Source: an uncultured Emticicia sp. (GTDB taxonomy: Bacteria; Bacteroidota; Bacteroidia; Cytophagales; Spirosomataceae). Taken from it: DNA of 64,000 nt. The position numbers were made by a program, and so were the translations under genes. The stretch is from assembly GCF_937903345.1 (NCBI RefSeq), contig NZ_CALCZQ010000061.1, positions 71,899 to 135,898 of the forward strand. The letters run 5' to 3'. This document shows, piece by piece, positions 1 through 8,009 of the stretch (positions within the stretch are counted from its first letter, which is position 1; every line of letters begins with the position of its first letter). The notes beneath the pieces were generated by a model that was given only the letters and a program-made list of their open reading frames with translations, did no database searches and was not told where the DNA came from.

Positions 1-141
1 TTCTACCTCGAAATGATCATTTCTTGAGTAAATCTCTTCCAAAATTGCATATCTTTCGGGCGTTTTACGGAGCAATTTTGTCTCCAGATAAGCCGTGAAA
101 ATGCTTTTTGCTGATTCAAAATATGAAGGTGTAGAAACCAT
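1..141 (-). CDS. Fur-family transcriptional repressor, N-terminal part (runs off the window)
   Basis: The 47 codons from the ATG at 139-141 run out of the left edge without a stop. The visible part reads as the first helices of a Fur-type winged-helix domain, with the family-typical stretch LRKTPERYAILEEIYSR followed by DHFEVE. Fur proteins bind metal and DNA to repress uptake genes, and the subtype (iron, zinc or peroxide) is set by the missing C-terminal half. It lies downstream of the SxtJ gene on the same strand but is separated from it by a strong hairpin terminator, so it is probably a separate transcription unit. Confidence 0.8.
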   Translation of the reverse strand, partial: MVSTPSYFESAKSIFTAYLETKLLRKTPERYAILEEIYSRNDHFEVE

Positions 142-285
142 TCTTTTAAATGAGTTTGACAGTAATTACAGATTAAAATTACTAATAAAATACAGAACTT
201 CCATCATTTAAAATATTATTGAGCGAATTAGCTACATTTATTTCTATCAATTCTCAAATAAATACAAAAATTATCCACTAACAAA

Positions 286-319
286 AACGTCGGTATGGAT
301 TATAAACCATACCGACGTT
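286..319 (-). terminator. Rho-independent terminator after the SxtJ gene
   Basis: A perfect 13-bp inverted repeat (286-298 with 307-319, 8-nt loop) lies just past the SxtJ stop codon and is followed on the minus strand by a short T run. It separates the DUF5989-SxtJ unit from the Fur-family gene. Confidence 0.75.
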
Positions 320-337
320 GATTTTGAGTATTAATAC

Positions 338-700
338 TTACCAAGTATTTTCTAAATCTTTAGCCGTGTATCGATGATTTCTTTCATCATAAGCACTGCC
401 CGATACTTTCTTTAATTTTAATGAATCTGATTTCTTAAAAACCTTCATCAACAATGCAAGAGGCGTTAAAATAATAAAGAAAATAAGGCTTAACAAAATC
501 GTTGAATTTATTCGACCCAAAATTTCAGCGATTTTGAGCCATACCCAAGAGATCTTCTCGGCCACAACGCCAGAAAATACACCAAAAATGCCAATAATCA
601 ATGCCGTATTGAATAACCATTGAGACTTTAGGAAGTAAAAAAATATCAACAAACCCACAACAATCGTGAGGATGATTTCTTTATAATTCTGTTTTTTCAT
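338..700 (-). CDS. SxtJ-family membrane protein
   Basis: 120 residues. Two hydrophobic pairs (about residues 8-48 and 65-90) are followed by a basic linker and the family-typical tail with RNHRYTAKDLENTW. SxtJ proteins are small membrane proteins usually encoded beside a NodU/CmcH-type O-carbamoyltransferase and a DUF5989 microprotein; their role is not established. Here the start codon directly abuts the stop of the DUF5989 gene, so the two are surely co-transcribed. The reading frame is intact even though the carbamoyltransferase upstream is broken. Confidence 0.75.
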   Translation of the reverse strand: MKKQNYKEIILTIVVGLLIFFYFLKSQWLFNTALIIGIFGVFSGVVAEKISWVWLKIAEILGRINSTILLSLIFFIILTPLALLMKVFKKSDSLKLKKVSGSAYDERNHRYTAKDLENTW

Positions 701-850
701 TTAAAATAAGGTGTAAATAAATGGAGCAATAGCCGAACCAGCACCGATTACGATTAGTACACCAATTAATAATAAAACTACAATCATGGGCATTAACCAC
801 CATTTTTTGCGTTCTTTAATGAAGTTCCAAAGGTCTGATAAAAAATCCAT
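701..850 (-). CDS. DUF5989 membrane microprotein
   Basis: A 49-residue reading frame from the ATG at 848-850. It begins MDFLSDLWNFIKERKKWWLM, followed by one transmembrane helix and an APFIYTLF end, which is the DUF5989 pattern. These microproteins nearly always sit between a carbamoyltransferase and SxtJ and may be subunits of a membrane-bound modification complex (inference from context). It abuts the SxtJ gene with no gap. Recognition rests on the sequence pattern and the neighbourhood together. Confidence 0.75.
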   Translation of the reverse strand: MDFLSDLWNFIKERKKWWLMPMIVVLLLIGVLIVIGAGSAIAPFIYTLF

Positions 851-858
851 AGTTATGA

Positions 859-896
859 AGCCCCAGTTTAGTTTTCTTAGCTCCCCCTCTGGGGCT
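859..896. repeat. GC-rich palindromic intergenic element
   Basis: AGCCCCAG at 859-866 pairs perfectly with CTGGGGCT at 889-896. The same stretch also contains CCCCCT facing AGGGGG further right. It stands out from the AT-rich surroundings and fills the 58-bp gap between the broken carbamoyltransferase and DUF5989. Elements with this look are often dispersed repeats in Bacteroidota genomes; only one copy is seen here. Confidence 0.5.
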
Positions 897-908
897 TAGG
901 GGGGGTGT

Positions 909-2775
909 CTAATCCAATTGATATTCTTTCTTCCACTTATCCGATTCTGTCCATTGTGGTTGGGTGTTTTTGTCGAATATATAATTTCCTATTACCAAAA
1001 AATCCATTTCAGTACGCATTAAGCATTTGTAGGCATCTTCTGTTATACAAACGATTGGTTCGCCACGTACATTGGAACTCGTATTTACTACAACACCATA
1101 ACCTGTTTGCTTTTTAAATACATTGATGAGTGTCCAATAGCGAGGATTAGTTTCGGCATGAACGGTTTGGATTCGTGCCGAATAATCAATGTGTGTTATG
1201 GAAGGCAAATCTGAGCGTAGAAAATACAACTTCTCCATCATGGGTAGGTTTTCGTAGCTTGCAGGAAATATGGTACGGCGTTTTTCGGCCACTCCATGCA
1301 CCAAAAGCATGTATGGTGAAGGTGTTTCGCATTCAAAATATTCTTGCACATCTTATGCCAAAACTGATGGTGCAAACGGACGAAAACCTTCTCGATATTT
1401 GATTTTTAGGTTTAACTTTTTCTGCATTTCTGCATTACGAGCATCTCCTAAAATACTTCGTCCACCTAAGGCACGAGGGCCAAATTCCATGCGGCCTTGA
1501 AACCAGCCTATTACGTTTCCATCGGCCAATAATGAAGCCGTTTTCGCCGCCAGAGCATCAAAATCCTCGAAACGCTCGAAAGAAGCATTGTATTTTCTCG
1601 ACATTTGCTCAACCTCAAGATCTGAATACTCAGGACCTAAATATGAGCCTTTCATGGCATCAAGTTTTTCTTTATCGACTTTACGTTCTTGACCAAAATA
1701 AATATGATATGCTGCCTGTGCTGCTCCCAAAGCTCCACCAGCGTCACCCGCTGCGGGTTGAATATAGACGTTTTCAAAAATATTGGTTTTCTGTAATTTG
1801 CCGTTCGCAACGCAGTTTAGAGCAACTCCGCCTGCTAAACAAAGATTTTTTGAACCTGTGAGACGTTTGGCTTCTTGAGCCATTTTTATCACGACTTCTT
1901 CAGTTACTTCTTGAATAGCTAAAGCAAAATCGCAGTGAATTTGCTCCAATAAACTCTCTGATTCGCGGCGTTTGAAACCCAGTACCTCTGCCCATTTATC
2001 GTCATAAACCATTCTGAGACCAGTGGCATAACTAAAATATGCCTGATTTAGCCAAATTGAACCATCATCTTTGATTTCGATGAGTTTGTTTTTGATAATG
2101 TCTACAAAACGAGCTACATGTTCTGAGCCATGGCTGCCATACGGAGCCAAGCCCATGAGTTTGTATTCACCAGAATTTACCTTGAAACCACAATAATAGG
2201 TTACAGCAGAATATAGAAGACCGAGTGAATGCGGAAAACGCAATTCTTTCAGAATCGTCATATCTTTACCTTTTCCGTAACAAATCGAAGCAGTAGCCCA
2301 CTCTCCTACGCCATCAATCGTTAATACAGCAGCTTCTTCAAACGGTGAGGGATAAAATGCACTTGCTCCATGTGAAAGATGATGTTCGGGAAAAAGTAAT
2401 TTTGCTTTTTTCTTGTCGTAACCACCGATTTTCTCTAATTCCTTGTGCAGCATTCGCTTTAGAAACATCTTGTCTTTTAACCAGACAGGAATTGAATTAA
2501 GAAAAGATTTTAAGCCTTTTGGAGAAAAACCGTAGTAAGTCTCAAGTAAACGCTCAAATTTTAAGAGAGGTTTATCCTAAAAGACTATGGCTTCAATTTT
2601 ACCTAGAGTAAGGCCAGCGTAATCAAGGCAAAACTTTACGGCATTGCTCGGAAAGACTGGGTCGTGCTTGATAAAGGATAAATCTTTCTTCTTGTGCTGC
2701 GGCGATGACTTCACCATTTTGAATGATAGGGGCAGCCGAATAGTGATAAAATGCAGAAATACCTAAAATATTCAT
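909..2775 (-). pseudogene. Broken NodU/CmcH-type carbamoyltransferase
   Basis: The whole family length (about 620 codons) is present, starting MNILGISAFYHYS at 2775, but with three lesions. A frameshift lies near 2675, just before the KHDP motif. An in-frame TAG at 2577-2579 falls in VF*DKP, where the family has a residue such as Tyr. A TAA at 1353-1355 lies between APSVLA and DVQEYF. Family motifs survive in the middle part: HHLSHGASAFYPSPF, LCLAGGVALNC and GRMEFGPRALGGRSI. Intact enzymes transfer a carbamoyl group from carbamoyl phosphate via a carbamoyladenylate to a hydroxyl of a sugar or natural product. The 371-residue central fragment (1353-2468) could in principle still be made. Sequencing error is possible but three independent lesions make it unlikely. 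Confidence 0.85.
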
Positions 2776-2857
2776 CTAAGTGGTTTAGGTAAATTGGCCT
2801 AAGCGGGTTGCAAAAATATCAAAAATATTGCAATTTATGTGTAAACTTATGCTTCAC

Positions 2858-3406
2858 TTATTTTAAGGAAACTGTAAAGCCAATGGCACTGCTTTCGGTA
2901 AGTCCAAACTGGATTTTTTTAATATATCCAATTTTGGAAGTTGATTTTAGTTTTGTATTATAAATTTCAACAGCGTGTTGGGCGAGTTCATTAGATGACT
3001 CAACCATACACAAACCTCCGACAACCAAACCTAAACCCATTAGAAGTTTAGGTAAACTTCTAATTTTATAATCTACCTGCTTACCATCAATTGTGGCTGT
3101 TGCATCTACGCCTTTGAGTGCCATGTATGCTAATCCAACACCACCAACAGTAAAAACTGGACCTATCGGTTTTAAGATATTAGACCACATAAATTTTATT
3201 TTAGATTGTTTGGTGGTATCAAATTTTTTTGTGAGTTTTCCACCAGAAAGCTTTATTCCATCTTGATAAATATAAGTAGAAATAAATGCCCGATTAAAAT
3301 AAAGTGTGTCGGGTTTCTGGGCAAAACCATTCAAGCAAGTATTACACATAACTAACGATACTATAATAAAATACTTCGGTAGCAGATAAGAAGAATTTGT
3401 TTCCAC
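2858..3406 (-). CDS. Secreted or membrane hypothetical protein
   Basis: 182 residues, not recognised. The N-terminus (about residues 10-30) is a signal peptide ending near NGFAQ. The mature part has two glycine-rich hydrophobic stretches (around residues 75-95 and 120-135), the second followed by a helical segment NELAQHAVEIYN. The overall plan (signal, short polar region, glycine-rich hydrophobic hairpin, polar helix) resembles the 173-residue protein at 28203-28724, suggesting distant paralogues of unknown function in the envelope. It is monocistronic. Confidence 0.6.
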   Translation of the reverse strand: METNSSYLLPKYFIIVSLVMCNTCLNGFAQKPDTLYFNRAFISTYIYQDGIKLSGGKLTKKFDTTKQSKIKFMWSNILKPIGPVFTVGGVGLAYMALKGVDATATIDGKQVDYKIRSLPKLLMGLGLVVGGLCMVESSNELAQHAVEIYNTKLKSTSKIGYIKKIQFGLTESSAIGFTVSLK

Positions 3407-3625
3407 AAGAAAAATAATGATTAACGTAAAATGTATGCAATACTAAATGAAATACAAAGAAAAAAGTTCGTTTAATATAAAATGAAACCTGCTTTTAGGA
3501 AAATAATTTCATACCGTTTTAAGCGAAGCTATGAATTCAAAGATGCTTTTCTGATTCATACCTCGGCAAACCCTTTTTGACCTTAACCAGTACATAAACA
3601 GTCATAGCATTAGGTTTTTTTGGGG

Positions 3626-5896
3626 TCATTCAATACCAACTCTCGTCACTTTATTCATACCGTCAATACCACCGAGTTTCTGCATAAGCGTTTCTAGGTG
3701 TCCAGTATCTTGAACGTAAAGTTTAATATCGCCTGTAAATATACCATCATTTGTATCAACTGCCAAGGAACGCATATTGATATGTAATTCACTTGAGATA
3801 ACTTTTGAAATATCTTGAATCATTCCCATGCGGTCAATTCCATCAAGGTGAATTGTTGCCACAAAAGCCTTAGCAACCTGGGAAGACCAACGAGCTTTAA
3901 TAACTCGATTACCATATTGCGAAAGTAACTGTTGGGCGTTGGGACAAGTATTTCGGTGAATTTTAATACCTTCATTGATTGTCAAAAAACCAAAAACATC
4001 ATCACCTGGAATTGGGCTACAACATTTGGACAGCGTAAAATCAATCTCTTGTAAATCATCTCCAATAAAAAGTGTATCAACTCCTTTTACTTTCTTGATT
4101 TCCTTCTCAAAACTTTTAGCATCAATAAACGCTTTGTTATCAAGTTCAATTTTAGCTTGTTTATTGATTCGAGCGTCGCGGTCAGCTTTAAATTTCTTTA
4201 TTTCATCCGAATGAATATAGCCTTTTCCGAAACTATAATAAAGGTCGTTATAATCTTTCTTATTAAAATACGCCCGAAGTTGATTCAGCGTTTCGAGGTT
4301 ATTTTCAAGCCCCAAAACCTTAAATCGTTTGGCAATAATTTCTTTCCCATCGCTGAAATAGACTTTATTTTCTTCTTTCAGCAAATCTTTGATGCGGGCT
4401 TTTGCTTTTGAAGTTGTCACAAATCGTAACCAATCTTCAGAAGGCTTTTGACTCTTGGTTGTCAGAATTTCGATTTGGTCTCCGTTTTGCATCACATAAC
4501 TTATTGGCACCAGCTGGCTGTTTACCTTACCAGCCGTACATCGCTTACCAATATCAGTATGAATTTCAAATGCAAAATCAAGAATTGTTGAACCTTTACG
4601 AAGTACTTTCAAATCACCTTTCGGAGTAAAAACAAAAACCTCTTCGTTGTAGAAATTTCCCCTAAAATCTTCTAAAAACTCAATCGCCGATTTATCTTCT
4701 GATTCAAGTGTTTCACGCACTTGATTTATCCATCGGTCGAGTGGAGCATCGGTGGAAGTATCATTTCCTTTGTATTTAAAATGAGCGGCGTAGCCACGTT
4801 CCGAAATTTCATCCATGCGTTCGGTACGAATCTGAACTTCCACCCATTGTCCAGTTTGACTCATTACAGTGGTGTGCAAAGATTCATAACCATTGGCTTT
4901 TGGAATCGAAATCCAATCTTTCAATCGGTCTGGATTTGGCTTATATTCATCAGTTACGATAGAATATGCTTGCCAACATGCTGATTTTTCTCTGTCAGAA
5001 GGAACATCCTGCAAAATAATACGAATCGCAAAAAGGTCAAAAATATCTTCAAAGGAAGTATGTTTATTCTTTAATTTATTCCAAATCGAGTAAATGTGTT
5101 TCGGTCGGCCTTTGATTACAAAATTGATTCCTGCATCATTTAATTTTTTCTGAATTGGCTTAATAAAACTCTCAATGAAACGATCACGAGTAGATTTGGT
5201 GGTTTTTAGCTTAAAAGCTATATCCTTATAAATCTCAGGCTCTGTATATTTCAAATATGAATCTTCAAGTTCGGATTTAATTTTATAAAGGCCCAAACGG
5301 TGAGCAAGCGGAGCGTAAATAAAGATAGTTTCGTGAGCAATTTTTAGCTGCGAATTACGAGCCATGCTTCCAAGTGTACGCATATTGTGCGTGCGGTCAG
5401 CGAGTTTTATCAAAATCACCCTTACGTCTTCAGAAAGAGTAAGGAGCATTTTCCTGAAATTTTCGGCCTGTGCCGATGTTCCTTGCTCAAAACTTCCTCC
5501 AATTTTAGTCAAACCATCAATAATTCGAGCCACCTTAGGGCCAAAGTCTTGTTCAATATCTTTAAGCGTTAAGTCGGTATCTTCGACTACGTCGTGCAAC
5601 AATGCACAAATAATTGAAGTTGCACCGAGCCCAATTTCTTCGACACAAATTTGGGCAACTTCGAGCGGATGAAAAATATAAGGCTCTCCTGACTTTCGTC
5701 GCATGTCCTTATGAGCTTCCATCGCAATTGTAAATGCTTTTTTTATTTGTTTAGCATCGTCCCCTTTCAAAACAGGCTTGGCTGCCCGAAATAGTTGCCG
5801 ATACCTTGCAAGTATTTCATTTCGTTCTTTTTCTAAATCAAGCATTGCCCCATGCTGACTAACATCCGATGTAATACTTAGTTCTTGCTCCATCAC
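3626..5896 (-). CDS. Bifunctional (p)ppGpp synthetase/hydrolase (RelA/SpoT family)
   Basis: 756 residues, full length for a long RSH enzyme that makes and degrades the alarmone (p)ppGpp in the stringent response. Visible domains in order are: HD hydrolase with the intact HD pair in LLHDVVED at residues 101-102; a synthetase domain from about 245 to 390 containing RGRPKHIYSIWNKL and NGYESLHTTV; a TGS domain (about 415-475); a conserved Cys region (LSKCCSPIPGDDV, about 635); and a C-terminal ACT domain (about 685-756). Both active sites look intact. MM at the start leaves the second Met as an alternative. It is transcribed alone. Confidence 0.95.
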   Translation of the reverse strand: MMEQELSITSDVSQHGAMLDLEKERNEILARYRQLFRAAKPVLKGDDAKQIKKAFTIAMEAHKDMRRKSGEPYIFHPLEVAQICVEEIGLGATSIICALLHDVVEDTDLTLKDIEQDFGPKVARIIDGLTKIGGSFEQGTSAQAENFRKMLLTLSEDVRVILIKLADRTHNMRTLGSMARNSQLKIAHETIFIYAPLAHRLGLYKIKSELEDSYLKYTEPEIYKDIAFKLKTTKSTRDRFIESFIKPIQKKLNDAGINFVIKGRPKHIYSIWNKLKNKHTSFEDIFDLFAIRIILQDVPSDREKSACWQAYSIVTDEYKPNPDRLKDWISIPKANGYESLHTTVMSQTGQWVEVQIRTERMDEISERGYAAHFKYKGNDTSTDAPLDRWINQVRETLESEDKSAIEFLEDFRGNFYNEEVFVFTPKGDLKVLRKGSTILDFAFEIHTDIGKRCTAGKVNSQLVPISYVMQNGDQIEILTTKSQKPSEDWLRFVTTSKAKARIKDLLKEENKVYFSDGKEIIAKRFKVLGLENNLETLNQLRAYFNKKDYNDLYYSFGKGYIHSDEIKKFKADRDARINKQAKIELDNKAFIDAKSFEKEIKKVKGVDTLFIGDDLQEIDFTLSKCCSPIPGDDVFGFLTINEGIKIHRNTCPNAQQLLSQYGNRVIKARWSSQVAKAFVATIHLDGIDRMGMIQDISKVISSELHINMRSLAVDTNDGIFTGDIKLYVQDTGHLETLMQKLGGIDGMNKVTRVGIE

Positions 5897-5969
5897 AATC
5901 GCTCTCTTGATTTTTTATCTACGTTTTGTTGTATTTTCATTTTCCTGATTACTTCATAGTGAATGCCGT

Positions 5970-6008
5970 GCCACCCAGCGGACTGCCGCCCAGCGGATTG
6001 CCGCCCAA
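5970..6008. repeat. 15-bp tandem repeat, 2.6 copies, hairpin-forming units
   Basis: The unit GCCRCCCAGCGGAYT begins at 5970 and 5985, with a partial copy from 6000. Each unit contains CCGC-CCA-GCGG or a near match, a 4-bp stem with a CCA loop. It is GC-rich in an otherwise AT-rich gap. The array inside the phospholipase gene at 36623-36727 has the same unit length and a CCCAG...GGAY core. Confidence 0.7.
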
Positions 6009-6144
6009 TAGTATTTTCCTAACACTAAGTTAATAGTAAGACTTAAAGGAACAAATTATTTTCTGTGATTCATACCTCAAAATGGGTCTTTCGCGTAATA
6101 AAAATTAACCCGTAAAAATTTCTTGTATATTTTTTATTATAAAG

Positions 6145-6175
6145 TTGACACATTAAAAATAAACCATTACCTTTG
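6145..6175 (+). promoter_or_regulatory. Bacteroidota-type promoter for tRNA-Leu
   Basis: A TTG at 6145-6147 is followed after 20 nt by TACCTTTG at 6168-6175, matching the Bacteroidota primary sigma consensus TTG-N19/20-TAnnTTTG. Transcription would start around 6182, roughly 60 nt before the tRNA. Confidence 0.75.
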
Positions 6176-6242
6176 CAGCCCGAATGATACAAAAATTCAA
6201 GCGAAGTAATTTACTTCAAAGATATTTATAAAACCGGAAAAT

Positions 6243-6324
6243 GCGGGCGTGGCGAAATTGGTAGACGTGCCAGACTTAGGATCTGGTGCCGCAAGGTGTG
6301 GGGGTTCGAGTCCCTTCGCCCGTA
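6243..6324 (+). tRNA. tRNA-Leu (anticodon TAG)
   Basis: An 82-nt class II tRNA. The acceptor stem GCGGGCG pairs with CGCCCGT (terminal G-U) and is followed by discriminator A. The D arm contains GGCGAAATTGGTAGAC. The anticodon stem CCAGA/TCTGG encloses the loop CTTAGGA with anticodon TAG. A variable arm follows, and the T arm contains GGTTCGAGTCC. The 3' CCA is not encoded. It reads CUA and, by wobble, other CUN leucine codons. Confidence 0.95.
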
Positions 6325-6325
6325 C

Positions 6326-6366
6326 AAAAAAACCCTCTGGACCTTGCTTGGTTAGGGGGTTTTTTA
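6326..6366 (+). terminator. Terminator of the tRNA-Leu transcript
   Basis: A 12-bp stem (6327-6338 with 6354-6365, one G-U) begins immediately after the tRNA and ends in a run of six T. Confidence 0.85.
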
Positions 6367-6505
6367 AGTTTTAGACTTATTGAAAACTTTTGGTTATTGC
6401 GTTTGGCTGTAGACTAAGCCACTTTATTAAATTTAAAAATTCTCGTTTTTTTAAGCTAAAAGCCGATAGCTTGTTGCTAAAGACTTAAAACTCAAATAAT
6501 CCTAA

Positions 6506-7849
6506 ATGGAAACTATATTAGATAGAATTTCTTCTACTCAAGGCAAATTGAAAGTAACCCTCATCGAAGCTGATTATAAGCCAGAGGTTGATAAAAAAAT
6601 TAAACAATACAGCAAAACTGCTCAAATAAAGGGTTTCCGCCCAGGAATGGTGCCTAAAGAATATATCAAAAAATTACATGGCAAAAGTATTCTAGTTGAT
6701 GAGGTTATCAATATGGTTTCGAAAACTGTGAATGATTATATTGCTGAAAACAAATTGCGTGTTGTTGGCGACCCTTTGCCAGATAACGAAGCAGCTCAAA
6801 ACATTGACTGGGACAACCAAAAAGAATTTTCTTTTGAATATGAAATCGGAACAGCATCTGATTTTTTGGTAGATTTATCAAAAATTCCTGCGATTAAAAC
6901 TTATAACATTGCGGTTTCAGAGGGTAAAATCGAAGAGGCGATTGCAGATGTACGTAAGCGTTTTGGAAAAGACATTGAGATTGAAGAAGCTGAATCTGGA
7001 GATATGATTTTCGGTACTCTAAAACAAGAATCTTCGGAATTTGATGTAAAAGATGCAACTATCCCGACTGAGCGTGTCAAAGACGAATCAGCTCATATTT
7101 TCAAAGGTTTAGAAAAAGGAAGTGTCGTAAGATTTGATATCCAATCAATTTTCTCAAACACCAAAGATTTAGGCTTTGCTACAGGCAAGACTGAAGAAGA
7201 AGCTTCTGCCTTAACCGGGGAGTTTGAATTGACAGTTGAGAAAATTACACGCGTGGGTACAGCAGAACTTAACCAAGAATTGTTTGACCAAGCTCTTGGA
7301 CAAGGAAAAGTAAGCAACGAAGAAGAATTCAGAGCTGAAATTTCAAAAATCATTGATGAAAATTATAGCCGTGAAAGTGAACATTTATTGGATTTTGAAG
7401 TGGAAAAAACGCTTTTAGATAACATTTCTATCGAACTTCCGGATGAGTTTTTGAAAAAATGGTTGTTCAACATCAACGAAGGTAAATTTACGGTAGAAGA
7501 CATCGAGAAAGATTACGATGCTTTTGCTAAAGGTTTACGTATGGATTTGATTCGTAATGAGGTTGCTTCAAATAGCGATATTAAATTGGAATATACTGAC
7601 ATCGTTGAAGAAGTAAAAGCTGAAATGAAAAATTATTTTGGTGGATATGCTTACGAAGGTTTGGAAGAAATGATTGACCAAATGGCTCGTAAAACTTTGA
7701 AAGAAAACAAAGACAACGCTGTTCGTCGTTATACTGACCGTGCATTTGGCAAGAAAGTACGTGAGTTTTTGAAAGCAAACATTGCTGTTGAAAAAACATC
7801 AGTGAGCTTTGAAGATTTCAACAAAATTGCGGAGACTGTTTACGCGTAA
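6506..7849 (+). CDS. tig: Trigger factor, ribosome-associated chaperone
   Basis: 447 residues. The N-terminal ribosome-binding domain is evident (KVTLIEADYKPEVDKKIKQY, then the loop KIKGFRPG-type signature seen here as QIKGFRPGMVPKEYIKKLHG). It is followed by a degenerate FKBP-like middle region (about 150-250) and a long helical C-terminal chaperone arm. It binds near the peptide exit tunnel and helps nascent chains fold. It is a single gene bounded by the tRNA terminator and a bidirectional terminator shared with the convergent gpmI. Confidence 0.92.
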   Translation: METILDRISSTQGKLKVTLIEADYKPEVDKKIKQYSKTAQIKGFRPGMVPKEYIKKLHGKSILVDEVINMVSKTVNDYIAENKLRVVGDPLPDNEAAQNIDWDNQKEFSFEYEIGTASDFLVDLSKIPAIKTYNIAVSEGKIEEAIADVRKRFGKDIEIEEAESGDMIFGTLKQESSEFDVKDATIPTERVKDESAHIFKGLEKGSVVRFDIQSIFSNTKDLGFATGKTEEEASALTGEFELTVEKITRVGTAELNQELFDQALGQGKVSNEEEFRAEISKIIDENYSRESEHLLDFEVEKTLLDNISIELPDEFLKKWLFNINEGKFTVEDIEKDYDAFAKGLRMDLIRNEVASNSDIKLEYTDIVEEVKAEMKNYFGGYAYEGLEEMIDQMARKTLKENKDNAVRRYTDRAFGKKVREFLKANIAVEKTSVSFEDFNKIAETVYA

Positions 7850-7932
7850 AATTTAATTTTGAATGATAGAATGAGTGCCGCAATGGAATTGAATAATTGA
7901 ATAATTTTTAATCGTTCTGGAAATATTTCTAT

Positions 7933-7976
7933 AAAAAAAACTCCCACAAAAGAAATCTTTTTATGGGAGTTTTTTT
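7933..7976. terminator. Bidirectional terminator between tig and gpmI
   Basis: AAAAAAACTCCCA pairs with TGGGAGTTTTTTT, giving A and T tracts suited to termination in both directions between convergent genes. Confidence 0.85.
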
Positions 7977-8009
7977 ATTTAATCATTCTAACATTCTCTC
8001 ATTGAGGCA

